From Fonticula-like sp. SCN 57-25 (Eukaryota; Nucleariida; Rotosphaerida), in NCBI GenBank assembly GCA_001724245.1, contig MEDX01000039.1, forward strand, positions 1-35,585: a stretch of DNA of 35,585 nucleotides, given 5' to 3'. Positions within the stretch are counted from its first letter, which is position 1. Every line of letters starts with the position of its first letter. Made by a program: the position numbers and the translations under genes. The notes beneath the pieces are model-generated. The model searched no databases. It was given only the letters and a program-made list of their open reading frames with translations, and was not told where the DNA came from. This document shows positions 8,324 to 18,499 of this stretch, piece after piece.

Positions 8324-10877
8324 ATGCCAGATCTGAGTCGCGCGTCGCCTTCATCGGCGGTAGTCCCGCTCTCTTCCTCCCCCCCCTCTGTCGCCGTAGC
8401 GCCCCAGAGCGCAGTCGGCGGCCGCGCGTCCTTGAACGCAGCCACGTCATCCGCTGATCCTGCCGCTCCTCGCCGGCGGGTCGCCCTGAGCCAAGAGCGG
8501 ACAGCCGAGCTACACAGCCGCTTCCGGGATCTCCCCGCAGACGAAGTCGCCGCAGCCGACTACTCAGCGTCGCTCCAGAAGGAGATCCCGATACACGGGA
8601 AGCTCTTTGTGTCGCAGCGTTACATTCACTTTTACTCGAATCTGTTTGGCTGGGTGACGGCGGTGAGCATCCCGTTCTCAGACATCCTATCGATCGAGAA
8701 GAAGAACAAGCCAATCTTTGTGAGGAGCGGGATCCAAGTGGTCACACTCACCTCAAAGGTGTGCAATTGCTTTTTGATAATGCGTTTGGGAGGGTTTTTG
8801 TATCGTTTGGCAACTTTTTTGGTATGGTTTGTGCTGCTTTTGTTGCATATGGCCATCATTTTCTGCTGATTTCCAGCACATTTCCAACACTTTTACCACT
8901 TGTCTTTCACCCATTTTCTTACACCCCCTCTTCCCTACAGCACTACTTTGCTGCGTTCCTGAACCGCGACCAGGCCTTCAACCGCCTCGTCAGCTTCTGG
9001 CGCAACAGCCAACAAGAGAACCCCCTCGACGCCGACGAGCTCCTCGGCATCGACGAGTCGTTCCCCTTCGAGTCCGACTCTGTCTTTTCCGACGACGAAG
9101 TGTCCGCCTCGACCGACCTCGCCCGACGCGAGCGCTCCCAAAGCCTCCAAATGGAGCCTTCTTCAGCAACGTCTTCCGTGACGTCATCTGCATCACGCAA
9201 CTTGGCGGGAACGCCGACGGCCGCTTCGTCGTCGTTTTCGGCCGCCGAGCGCGACGCCGACGCGCCGTCAACGCCGGCAAGGTCGCGCGCGACGTCGCGG
9301 ACCGACGACGCAAAGTCGCCGCCGGCGACGCCCGCCGGGGCTGCGGCGACGCCCGCGGCGGTTTCGGCGGCGATTTCGGCGGCGGTTTCGGCGCCTGACA
9401 CGCCCACGTCGGCGACTTTGGCGACACAAGAGGCAGTTGTGGCGGTGCCCGACAAGGCGGTGGAGCCAAAGGATGTCGGGTATGCGCCGCTAAAGACGCC
9501 TGTTTTGGATGTGGTGCTGCCGGCGCCGATTGGAGTGGTGTATGAGAAATTGTTTGATCCGAGTTTGCCGTTTTTTGCGACGTTTTTGCGCGAGAATCAG
9601 CGTCTCACAGGTGCGCAGATTGTGGTATTTTGATATGAAATGTCGGTTTGTCACGCTTTTCTGTGATATTTATTGTTTGATATCCGTTTTTGACTTTATG
9701 TTGCTTGATGTTCATGATAAATTTCCTTTATATATTACCATTTTTGATATGTTTCCCTTTTATTGACCCTTTTCAGATGTCGAATTTGATGCATGGTCCG
9801 TTGACGACCGCGGCCAGGAGACGCGCGGCTACCGCTACATCATGCAGCTGAACGCCGTCATGGGCCCCAAGTCGACACGTGTCAGCAACCGTCAGCGGTT
9901 CATCACAAAGGACCTGCCACGTGGCGTCGTTGTTGAGAATGTTTCCGAGACGCCCGACGTGCCGAGCGGCGACTGCTTCAGGACGGTCAATATGTACTGC
10001 CTCACGTGGGTCGACACTAACAAGACGAGGCTTATCATGTCGGGCGGTATCAACTTTTTAAAGTCAACATGGATCAAGAGTACGCGCAATGAGAGTGTTT
10101 GGGGTTGATTCAGGGGATATTTATGGGTGCATTGATACATTGATACATGTCTTGATACATGTCATACTTCGTTGATATTTTGGATACATGTCATGATACA
10201 TTGATATTTTTGATACATGTGGTAATTTTGATACATGTCACGCTACATTGATAGATGTGATAAATATATGGATCTTTTTCTATTTCTTTTACTTACTCGT
10301 TTTTCAGGCTTTATTGAGACGCACGGTACAGAAGGATTTGTCACCTTTGGCAAGGCACTTGACCGCGCACTTCGCCTCGAACTTTCACCTCGCTCGGCCG
10401 ACGGCGCCCCGGGGGGTGCCTCCCCGACCACCCCCCTCGAGCCGCCGCCGCCCGCCGCCGCCGAGCCACAAGTCGAGTTGCCGCGCGAGGCTTCCACCGG
10501 CATCCTGGCAAAGGCAGAGGGCATATTGGTCAGCCTCGGCGTGCCCCTCAAGCGCGAGCACTTTCCGCGGCTCGCCGTCGCGATCGTGCTCGGCCTCCTT
10601 TTGCTCATCCAGATCAATGCGGTACGCTGATTGGCTAGAGATATAAATGGCGGTTTCTGATTGGTGAATTTCATAGGTGATGCATCTTGGACGGACGTCA
10701 CGTGCGCTGTCGCAGCTTGAGCTTGAGGCCACGCGGGTTCGCGCGACGTGTCCGCTGGCGGAAGTTGGCGTGGCGCAGGCGGCGCAGGTTGAGATGCTGG
10801 CGGAGCGGCTAAGGCGCACTGAGGAAATGATGGAGGAGATGCGCGCAAAGATGATGACAGTGCAGGGGGGGCAGTGA
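8324..10877 (+). CDS. GRAM-VASt domain sterol-transfer protein (Lam/Ysp/GRAMD1 type)
   Basis: The exons are 8324-8758, 8941-9610, 9777-10079, 10308-10621 and 10677-10877, giving 640 residues. A GRAM domain (about 65-165) contains IPIHGKLFVSQRYIHFYS and FSDILSIEKK. A long Ser/Ala/Thr-rich linker follows. The VASt (StART-like) domain runs from about 331 to 475 and shows MGPKST, TPDVPSGD, NKTRL and STWIKS. A transmembrane helix lies near 557-574, and a C-terminal coiled coil rich in Glu, Arg and Met follows at 585-635. In yeast and animals such proteins sit in the ER at plasma-membrane contact sites and move sterol. A coiled coil after the membrane segment is consistent with oligomerisation. Three of the four introns are long (182, 166 and 228 bp) and repeat-rich. 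The first has the only donor (GTGTGC) that breaks the local GTNCG rule. An earlier ATG at 8291 is out of frame. Confidence 0.9.
10130..10262 (+). repeat. TTGATACATGTC repeat in intron 3 of the GRAM-VASt gene
   Basis: At least six imperfect copies of TTGATACATGTC, mixed with TTGATATTTT, run through the 228-bp intron at 10080-10307. The core (GATAYATG) is shared with the repeat in Lon intron 2, 8 kb away. More degenerate TTGATAT motifs occur in the preceding intron (9611-9776). Confidence 0.8.
10630..10664 (+). promoter_or_regulatory. CTGATTGG pair with TATAAA inside a short intron
   Basis: The 55-bp fourth intron of the GRAM-VASt gene carries ATTGG at 10630-10634 and 10660-10664, each within CTGATTGG and exactly 30 bp apart, with TATAAA at 10642-10647 between them. 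This looks like a small promoter, but could be chance in a short AT-rich intron. Confidence 0.25.
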
Positions 10878-10905
10878 GCTGTGTTGATACTATATATGCT
10901 GGGTG

Positions 10906-10911
10906 AATAAA
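10906..10911 (+). terminator. Polyadenylation signal of the GRAM-VASt gene
   Basis: AATAAA lies 28 bp after the stop codon in the 209-bp gap between this gene and the convergent WD40 gene. Confidence 0.5.
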
Positions 10912-11009
10912 CAGTACACTTTTATGATCATACTGAAGACAACACAGTCGTATCATAGCCATGCATGTATGACAGGAATTTATCATGACATTGTGTATAA
11001 TCAGCTTGA

Positions 11010-11015
11010 TTTATT
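11010..11015 (-). terminator. Possible polyadenylation signal of the WD40 gene
   Basis: AATAAA on the minus strand lies about 72 bp beyond the stop codon of the WD40 gene, within the convergent spacer. Confidence 0.35.
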
Positions 11016-11086
11016 CGGATAAAGTGTACAAATAACTAAACATGGAGTGCCGACCAATGCCGGAAATAGACTACAATAACCAATAA

Positions 11087-12991
11087 TTAAATTTCAGAGA
11101 TGGGCTTGTTGGCGGTCCATTTAAGTGTCCACGCCGGCGCCAGTCCGTCCTTTACAAACTGTTCCTGCTGTTTCCTGACGCGCTCAATAATCGCCTCAAC
11201 TTTGCGCACTTCTAGATCACTATCAAAGGCAAGCGCCGCCTTGACCGACAGCGACGCCAATCCCGGCCCAGTAAGGCACGCCTCTTGCAATGGGTGCTCA
11301 ACAATGACGTCATCATCGTCATATTCACTTTCGTCATTTTCAGCGTCTCTATCATCGCCGCCTTCGTCGTCGGTCCACTCGACGCCCTCTTCTTGCGTGT
11401 ACCACGTCGGCTCAACAGGGGTGAACTTTGGGTGTTTCCGAAGGAAGCGGCGCACTTGACGGGCACCCCAGGAAAGAACGCCGAGCTGGTCAGACCATGA
11501 AACCTTGTTTTCCAGCATGTATGCGCGCAAATGAAGCATGCAAACCGAGTTGAAATTGCAAGTGTCGTCATCGATGGGGACAAGGTCGCCGACGGTCAGG
11601 GAGCAAAGCATATCGCCAGACAAGTCATTGATGACGTCATAGAGATAGATAAGGCGCCAGTCTTGAAGGAGAATGCAAAGTTGATCTGAAGAAAGGGCCG
11701 AAATGCCAGTACCATCTATTAGAAGTTTGTCAAGTGCGGCCAAGCGTTCAGTTTCGTCGGTGGTAGCGTGTCCAAGAGCGACCTTTGATCGAAGGGAAGG
11801 GTCAAAGAGCATTACGTCACCATCGCGGCCTACTGCAAGCAGTCCACTTGAGGGATGATACGTGCCATGTGCTTCATCCTAGCGATGAAAGACATACTGT
11901 TAACAACAAAATAAAAACAGTTTGATACACGCAGTATCGCTTAACAAACAATAAAATATACACGTCCAAACACGTCTGCTTTGTCGTACCATTAAAGGAA
12001 CGCAGAGAGCGCCGTCCAATGTGCCGGTTTCGGTGGACCATACTTGTATTGATCCGTTCGATGTCACAGTCACGACGTACTTGTCATTCGCAGTAAACGC
12101 GCACGACGTGACGGTATCTCGTACAATTGACGTGTCGGGAAAAAGGCAGAAATCACCCACGTTTGGTTTGCCTTCTTTAATTTCAACGTCTGCAGCAAGT
12201 GCGAAAAACGTGCTGGCCGCCAAGAACGCCTGTCCATTGCTAGAGAACGATACATCGTACGCCTACCAAGCAGAGTGTGAGTGCACCAAAGGGGTATTCG
12301 CAGAAAAGCGCACGTCTGGAAGGTCGCTGGAATTGAGACTGTCATATGTGGTCGTCTCGTTTGGATGTGCGTTGAATGCAAAGACAACTTCGCCGATAGC
12401 GAGCAGCTGTCCGTCTGGAGAGAACCGCATAGGAACAGGGGCATGGAGGTCAGCAAATAGCTGCAGCTTTTCTTCCTTGAGAACGGTATAGTCGGCGTTT
12501 ACGTCTAGCAAGTAAAGGGTCGGGCGAGCGAGTACCGCCAGTGTGGCGCCAGAGGGATGGAACGCACAACCGTGAAGCTATCGGCGCAGTCAGCGACAGA
12601 GACGCAATACCGAGACACGTACCCCGATCGCGTTTCCGTCGCGTGCCATTACTGAGCGGTGCAACATTTTGCCGTCAGAAGTGAAAGCCGCAACGATCAA
12701 TTGTGAAGGTCCCATGTCGTGCATTGGGCTGCACGCCGTCACAGCGAAGCGCGTTCCGTCCGGCGCCCACGAAAGGCCGCTCGCCGTGGTGTCGTTCGGG
12801 AGCGGGATGTCGTAGACGACGGCGGCGGTACTCGTTTCCCAGATGCGAACGACATTCCTCGAGCGCCAAGCGCAGGCTAAATACTGGCCGCTCGGGCTGA
12901 ATGCAAACAGACGCACCGACGAGCGTCCAACAAACTCGTCGCCAATGGGCAGCTTGCGGATCTCGCTCCAGGCCGGGGCGACGGCGGACAT
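11087..12991 (-). CDS. WD40-repeat protein with a SAM-like segment
   Basis: The exons are complement 12623-12991, 12314-12577, 11990-12262 and 11087-11878, giving 565 residues. Donors are GTACGT, GTGCGC and GTACGA; introns are 45, 51 and 111 bp. The first 345 residues form WD40-type blades, for example VRLFAFSPSGQYLACAW with VVRIWE, and VTSCAFTANDKYVVTV with IQVWST. Near 362-405, LSSDQLCILLQDWRLIYL and SLTVGDLVPI resemble a SAM domain (leucine-rich helix, Trp, LTVGDL ending). An acidic stretch rich in Asp and Glu and a short basic helix close the protein. The WD40 plus SAM order recalls WDSUB1, but no U-box is seen, so a scaffold role is only inferred. The start is the ATG at 12991; an upstream non-ATG extension is ignored. 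Confidence 0.75.
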
Positions 12992-13388
12992 TCCCTGACG
13001 ATTACTCGGAAACACGCGGGCGAGCTTTGGGCGAAAAAGAAGAACAAAGGGGATACGTTAGCGATGGCAATCGAGCAAGTCCAGGCAGCATGCGCACTCA
13101 GGTGCGGCTCGGGTGTCAACAGGCGAGGGAAACCCCGCTGCTGCCCCTGCGGCCAGGGGACTTTCAGAGTGCAATTCGACTCTATCGTTGCCAATCCTCT
13201 CATATTGTAGGCGAGATTTCTCTACTCGAATAAAAGCGACTTAAGACGATTTTTACAATCAATTAATCAGGAGAGGAATCCGCCACATTGAAGACATTTT
13301 ACTGACCACATCGCCGCTTAGCGCATACTTGTGGCTCCTATTCCAACTCATATATATATTCAAAATGTACAAGCGCGCGTTCGCGCGT
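12992..13388. other. Spacer between the WD40 and myotubularin genes
   Basis: These 397 bp must hold the WD40 promoter and the 3' UTR of the myotubularin gene. Open frames here lack splice support or family motifs. No TATA box, CCAAT box or repeat stands out. Confidence 0.4.
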
Positions 13389-15186
13389 CTATTCCGCGGC
13401 TTGCGCGGCCGCGATCTGCTGCCTCGCCGCCTTGATCGCCGCCGCCTTGCCCGCCCGCCGCACCCTCACCTCCTCAGCACCTACGTGGTCCGCCGCTCCC
13501 CTCGCGTAGTTGAACGCCCAAAAGTCAAACAGCGCGAGCGTCTCTGCCGCGTGGATGGCGCTCGTCTCGCTTGCGTCAAACAGCGGGTTGACAAACGCGC
13601 GCTTCTCTGCGCGCAGCGTCGCGACGGCGTCCCAGATGCACGCCGTCCGCCCGTCGGCCTTTGCGGCGGCGCGCTCGGCAGCCGAGTCAAAGAGAAAGTC
13701 GCCAAAGGCGCCCGACCGCGCGTGGTCGGCGACAAAAAGAAGCAGCGAATCGTCGTACTCGAACGCGCGCGGGTTGGCGCGGACCAGCTGGTGGAGCGCG
13801 TCACAAAATACGAGGAAGGCGGCGCCGAGCGCGCGGCCGCTCTTCTTTGCCCACGCGTGCCGCGTGCCAAAGGGGAAGCCGTGACTGAAAGCACGAGTTA
13901 GAAGATGCAAGTGTGTCAGCAAATGCGTACGAGAGCCACTCCTTTTGGATGAGCACCGCGAGGCCGTTGATAGTGCGGTAGTACGGGTCGACGAGCACCT
14001 GCGCGAGCGACGCAATGATGCACGCGCGGTCGGGCGACGCGTCCTCTTGCACCAGCAACACTGACGTCTATCCACATGATCAGCAAAAGAAAATTTAGAG
14101 AAGAGATTCGCACCTTGGCTGTGAGGAGGTCGGCGACACGGTTGGCCGCGGCGAGGAAGCGCGTGACTGTAAGCGGCCACTTTGACGCGTCGAGGTCGGT
14201 AAAGAAGCGCGTATCGTCCTTGCTTGTCGGCTGCAGGCAGAGCGTGCTGAGTGCGGACCACGCGGCGGCGATGCGGTCGACGCTCGGCACCTTGACGCTG
14301 AGCGAAGCGAGTGGGACGTCGGCGCCGCCCAAGGGAACGCTGCCTTCGGGGTGCGCCTCGAGCGAGAGCGCCGCCCAGGGACCATTGCCAAGGGCGCCGA
14401 GGTACGCGCGGCCGGCCGCTCGTCCAATGGGTGTGTCGCTGTCGGTGAAGCGTCCGCTACGGACGAGCAGGGATTGGTCCGACCCCCACGCGAGGGCAGG
14501 GAGACGGTGCGCGGAAAATGACTTTGCCGCGTTGACGGCGGCGCTGTCCTCCACGGCCGCGGGGACAATGAGCGCGGGACCATACGCGGGACACACTGCA
14601 AACGCGCTGTTCACCGCAGAGACGCGCCACGCGCCGCTCGAGGTCCGCCACCGCGCCAGCTCGGCCGACGCATCATAGACGGCGCCCCGATGCGAGGGCG
14701 ATGGGCGATAGTCAAACGCAAAGAGACGCTCGACGTTACCGGAAAAGGCGTATTGCGAGAGACTGTCGAGAAACGTGTCCGTGGCGCCCCGCGGCTCATC
14801 GGACAGAGTAAAGATGATGCGCTGCAGATCAGACGTCTGAAGCGAGAGCGTAAAGACGCCCTTGTCGCGGGACGACTTTATGGAAGAAATGTGCGCGAGG
14901 GCAGTGCTACAAAGATCCGGCAGGTGGGGAATAAAACCAAGGGGCTGAAAGAGGCGCGTCAGAGAACAGATCTCAGGGGATGCCGAGGCCGTACGGAGCG
15001 CTGCGATCCGGCAGGCACAAATATTAGACGGTAGTTGGTGAGCCAAAGGTTTCCGGTAGCAACCGTGTCTGTGGCGTTCGGAAGCCACCGTGTACAATTC
15101 TCCACCATACGAAGCGTCACTTCGCCATTCTCGACATCGGCGGCGGTGAACGAGGCCGCCGGCGCGCCCTTGTTCTTTGGCGCCAT
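13389..15186 (-). CDS. Myotubularin-family pseudophosphatase
   Basis: The exons are complement 14995-15186, 14114-14944, 13931-14067 and 13389-13884, giving 551 residues. Introns are 50, 46 and 46 bp with donors GTACGG, GTGCGA and GTACGC. The N-terminus is a PH-GRAM fold (NLWLTNYRLIFVPAG, then PLGFIPHL). The phosphatase fold follows, with hallmarks DPYYRTINGLAVLIQKEWLS and, after the last splice, HGFPFGTRHAW and a long helical end (FVNPLFD, FDFWAFNY). Active myotubularins carry CSDGWDR to remove the 3-phosphate of PI3P and PI(3,5)P2. Here the aligned residues 349-355 read EDASPDR: the Arg remains but the nucleophilic Cys is Glu. This is therefore expected to be an inactive relative, like animal MTMR9-MTMR13 types that bind and steer active partners. 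It is divergent from the SLP2 gene. A CACGTG lies 26 bp upstream of its ATG. Confidence 0.88.
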
Positions 15187-15471
15187 CGCTGCTCGGGTTT
15201 ACCCAAACGGCCACGTGGTCAAGCGGATGAATGTTGAGTGTGATGGACGAGAGTAAGATGTAGCACCATGCTTGCGAATTCAGGCGGTATACTTTCCAAA
15301 TGCAAAGAGAATGGACAATAGCTGTGGTAGTATGACACAGTATAGGCTGAGCTCTATGGTATAGCAGTCGCTTCTGTGTGCCTGCTCTCTCAGTCCTCAC
15401 TATTCATACTCTTGATTGGACGGCACAAACTAGCAAATTGTTCCTTTTTCACCGATTGTGTCATCCTCGAC

Positions 15472-16559
15472 ATGCTGCGGGTCGGCGCTACGGCGATGCG
15501 GGCGGCCGTCCAGGTCCCCTTTTCTCACCCCGCGCGCCTTCTCATGGCCCGCTCGATGAGCTCCTTTTCGTCAAACAACATTGTGCGCGACCGCCCGCTT
15601 CCCGTCAACACCATCGTCAAGTTTGTCCCTCAGCAGGAGGTGTGGATCGTGGAGCGCTTTGGCAAGTTCCACCGCATGCTCAAGCCCGGCCTCAATGTTC
15701 TCCTGCCCTTTATTGATCGCATCTCGTATGTGCAGTCGCTCAAGGAGATCGTGATTGAGATCCCGACGCAGGCGGCCATCAGTAATGGTACGAAAAAGGC
15801 CGCGTGATCCTCTGTGCTGACACATGATGTCTAGACAATGTGGCGCTTCACCTGGACGGCGTGTTGTACCTTCGTGTTGACGATCCGTACAAGGCCTCGT
15901 ATGGGGTTGAGGACACTGAGTATGCCGTCGCTCAGCTTGCGCAGACGACGATGCGCTCTGAAATCGGCAAGCTTAATCTCGACAACACGTTCAAGGAGCG
16001 CGATCGCCTCAATCACGCGATTGTGAGCGCCATGAATGATGCGTCATCGGCGTGGGGCGTGACGTGTCTCCGCTACGAGATCCGCGACGTGACGCTTCCC
16101 GATGACATGATGAAGGCGATGCAGATGCAGGCGTCGGCCGAGCGCCGCAAGCGCGCGCAGATTCTCGACTCTGAAGGTTCGCGCCAGGCCGAGATCAACA
16201 TCGCCGAGGGTCGCCGCCAGGCGGTCGTGCTCGCGTCCGAGGCCAAAATGCTCGAGACGACCAACTTGGCAAAGGGTGAGGCGGCGGCGATCGAGGCGCG
16301 TGCGAGCGCCACGGCGCAGTCGGTCTCGCGGATCAGCGAGGCGCTCCGCACTGCCGGCGATCAGGGCACGCAGGCAATGTCGCTCAGCGTCGCCGAGCGC
16401 TACGTCGACGCGTTCGGGCAGCTCGCAAAGTCGAGCACGACAATGCTGCTCCCGAGCAACGCGGGCGACCCGGCCGCCATGGTCGCGCAGGCAATGGCCG
16501 TAGTCACACAGATCAACAAGACCAACTCGGCACAGGCGGCCGACAGCAAAAAGAACTAA
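15472..16559 (+). CDS. STOML2: Stomatin-like protein 2 (mitochondrial SPFH/prohibitin-domain scaffold)
   Basis: The exons are 15472-15787 and 15835-16559, giving 346 residues. The 47-bp intron has donor GTACGA, branch CTGAC and acceptor CTAG. The first 35 residues form a basic mitochondrial presequence. The SPFH core follows: VPQQEVWIVERFGKFHRML, NVALHLDGVLYLRV, DPYKASYGVED and AQTTMRSEIGKL. The C-terminal coiled region is typical of SLP2 (QASAERRKRAQILDSEG, INIAEGRRQA, LSVAERYVDAFGQLAK, TMLLPSN). SLP2 binds cardiolipin and prohibitins in the inner membrane and supports respiratory complex stability and protease scaffolding. An inverted CCAAT at 15415-15419 lies 53 bp upstream of the ATG, and AATAAA follows 75 bp after the stop codon. 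Confidence 0.95.
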
Positions 16560-16633
16560 TACCCAATGAACAAATGGCGATGATATTTCACCTCCTCTCT
16601 CACTCTCTTTCCCCCTCTCTGTTTTGGTATCGC

Positions 16634-16639
16634 AATAAA
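16634..16639 (+). terminator. Polyadenylation signal of the SLP2 gene
   Basis: AATAAA begins 75 bp after the stop codon, in the 294-bp convergent spacer shared with the mS26 gene. Confidence 0.45.
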
Positions 16640-16853
16640 ATGCACGTTATTCGAATACTTTGTGGAGTCACACATCGTGGTGCATACATTTTTAGCCTCA
16701 TGTTTCGATTTAAAACATTCCCTAAACCACGTTTCACACGTTCAAAAAAGTCCTTTCCGCTTAATTGTTTAATATAATTCTCATTTCTTATACATCGTGA
16801 TTCTGGATATGTACAACGCAAAAACGGGGCCATTTGTACATGTTTTTTTGCAC

Positions 16854-17900
16854 CTACTTGCGGCCTCCCTTCTTGTTCTTCTTGCTGCCCTTGTTTGGCT
16901 GCTTCTTCTTCTTTGTCCCCTGGAGCGACAGGTCGTCCTCGTCGTCGCTGTAGTCGTCCGCCATGGCGGCCCTCCGCTGCGCGAGCTGGCTCGCGTTGAA
17001 CCCGCTCCCGGCGAGCTCGTGCTCGGTGCCGGCCACCTCGACCTCGCTGCCGTACCCGGGCGCCCAGGGCAGCAGCGGGTCCTCGTAGGGGTTGCGGTCG
17101 ACCGTAGCAATGCTGCGGTCCACAAAGAAGAAGTGCGACGAGCGCGGCGGGTTGACCGCCGGCGGATCGAGGCGCTCGGCCGGAGCGTCGCGGTCCTCGG
17201 TAAGGCCCTTTTCGTCGGCCTCGGCGATCTCCTGCGCGCGGCGGAGCGCCTCGGCAGTGACACTGCGGCCAGCCTTGCGGTTGGCGCGCGCCACGCGCTC
17301 GGCGGCGTAGAGCTGCTCCATCGAGCGAAGGCTCGGCATGAGCGTCCGCAGGCCGCGGTTGTAGCCCGTGCGGCGGACAAGCGCCGTCCGGAGATACTCG
17401 TCAATGTTCTCGCGCGTCACAAAGTCTTGGCTCATCTGATCGAGGCGGCGCACGTTAAGGAGCGTGATCTCGCGCATGTCCTGCTCGCGGCGAAGCCGCC
17501 TCTCGGCGCGCTCCGCGGTGATCTTAGCCTTGGCGGCGGCTTGAACGGCGCGCTCGGCATTGAGGCGGGCGGCCTTTTCGAGGCGAACGGCCTCGCGGGC
17601 GGCGCGCTTCTCATCCTCGCGCGCGTGAAGAGTCGCCTGCTCGGCAGAGTCCTGCGCCTCGCGCGCCTTGCGCGACTCCTCCACCTCAACGACATAGAGG
17701 CGGCGGAGCTGCTTCATGGCATGCGAGTACGACTGATCGCGCACGTTGTCGTTCGTGGGGACATACGGGCCCGACTGGATCGACTGAGCAAGGTTCATAG
17801 CGGTGCGCTCGACAATCTCCGAGTGGAGACGCGCCAGCGGAAGTGCCGCGGATGCCGCCGGCAGCGGCACCCGCAGGCCCGACCCCAGCGTGCGCAGCAT
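16854..17900 (-). CDS. MRPS26: Mitochondrial small-subunit ribosomal protein mS26, long form
   Basis: This is a single-exon gene of 348 residues from the ATG at 17900. A presequence-like N-terminus is followed by YVPTNDNVRDQSY, then a long charged helix (about 70-165, rich in Ala, Arg and Glu) as in mS26/Pet123. The segment FVTRENIDEYLRTALVRRTGYN near 171-192 matches the conserved end of animal mS26, where a similar FITRENLEARVEAAL motif is found. Beyond it lies an extension of about 155 residues absent from human mS26, ending in an acidic patch and a Lys-rich tail (KKKKQPNKGSKKNKKGG). Such tails often contact RNA. mS26 belongs to the mitoribosome small subunit. Family assignment rests on a short motif plus helix pattern, so it is good but not certain. 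Confidence 0.72.
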   Translation of the reverse strand: MLRTLGSGLRVPLPAASAALPLARLHSEIVERTAMNLAQSIQSGPYVPTNDNVRDQSYSHAMKQLRRLYVVEVEESRKAREAQDSAEQATLHAREDEKRAAREAVRLEKAARLNAERAVQAAAKAKITAERAERRLRREQDMREITLLNVRRLDQMSQDFVTRENIDEYLRTALVRRTGYNRGLRTLMPSLRSMEQLYAAERVARANRKAGRSVTAEALRRAQEIAEADEKGLTEDRDAPAERLDPPAVNPPRSSHFFFVDRSIATVDRNPYEDPLLPWAPGYGSEVEVAGTEHELAGSGFNASQLAQRRAAMADDYSDDEDDLSLQGTKKKKQPNKGSKKNKKGGRK

Positions 17901-18499
17901 CGTGGGCCCCCCGAACAAGGAAAAACGAAAGAAAGATTTGGTGTAAAGATCAAAGGTAATTCACAAGAGAAGTCTACGGTAATCTTTGGAGCAGTATGAT
18001 TGGTGGATTGCGCCGGTCAACCGTTTTCATTGGCCGGCCACCTGAAACGTGCATCACAATGTTGCAGCACGCTTGTCGCGTACCACACATTCCATCGAGC
18101 CAGATTCAAACCCGGCGGAAGGGTATAGTCAAAGTTTTATGGAATGGAACGAAATGGACACATGCTATAGTTTTGGACGACCAGACGTTACGTTAAACGT
18201 ACTGGGATATAAAATTGTGTCAATTGAAGTGACCAATTTACCAAGTGTCCAAGCAGAGATGCCCGAATGGCGTGTAAAGATGCCTTGATCTGAATCTGGG
18301 CGGTTACGCGAAAAGTGATGGTATAATAATTCCTCCGCTCTGATTCATACCAGGACTACGTGTTTGTTTCTTCCCCTTCTTGCGGCCGCCGCGAGATTTT
18401 TTCCCCACTTTACCTCCCTCATCGATCTTGTTTCCGTCTGGTTGAGTTTAACAGCTCGACGCGAATTGTTTGGCGAAACACTTACTGTGCCTGGTAGAC
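17901..18499. promoter_or_regulatory. Divergent promoter region of mS26 and IQGAP
   Basis: These 599 bp are the longest gene-free stretch in the left 30 kb. On the mS26 side, ATTGG at 17999-18003 and 18029-18033 gives two minus-strand CCAAT boxes exactly 30 bp apart, about 100 and 130 bp from that ATG. The centre is AT-rich. The 100 bp before the IQGAP ATG are T- and C-rich. Open frames inside lack any splice or family support. Confidence 0.5.

Noticed and set aside
13329-13901. A 190-codon plus-strand frame over the last myotubularin exon
   Set aside because: It is antisense to conserved myotubularin C-terminal sequence and Arg-rich, as expected of a shadow.
15350-15390. An A-box-like TGGTATAGCAGTCG upstream of SLP2
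   Set aside because: No B-box or cloverleaf follows; it lies in the SLP2 promoter.
16797-17999. A 400-codon plus-strand frame over mS26
   Set aside because: It is antisense to the mS26 gene and has a Leu/Arg/Val-rich composition typical of shadows of GC-rich Arg/Glu helices.
18090-18120. A GATTCAAACCC string resembling an inverted tRNA B-box
   Set aside because: No acceptor stem, D-arm or anticodon arm can be folded around it on either strand.
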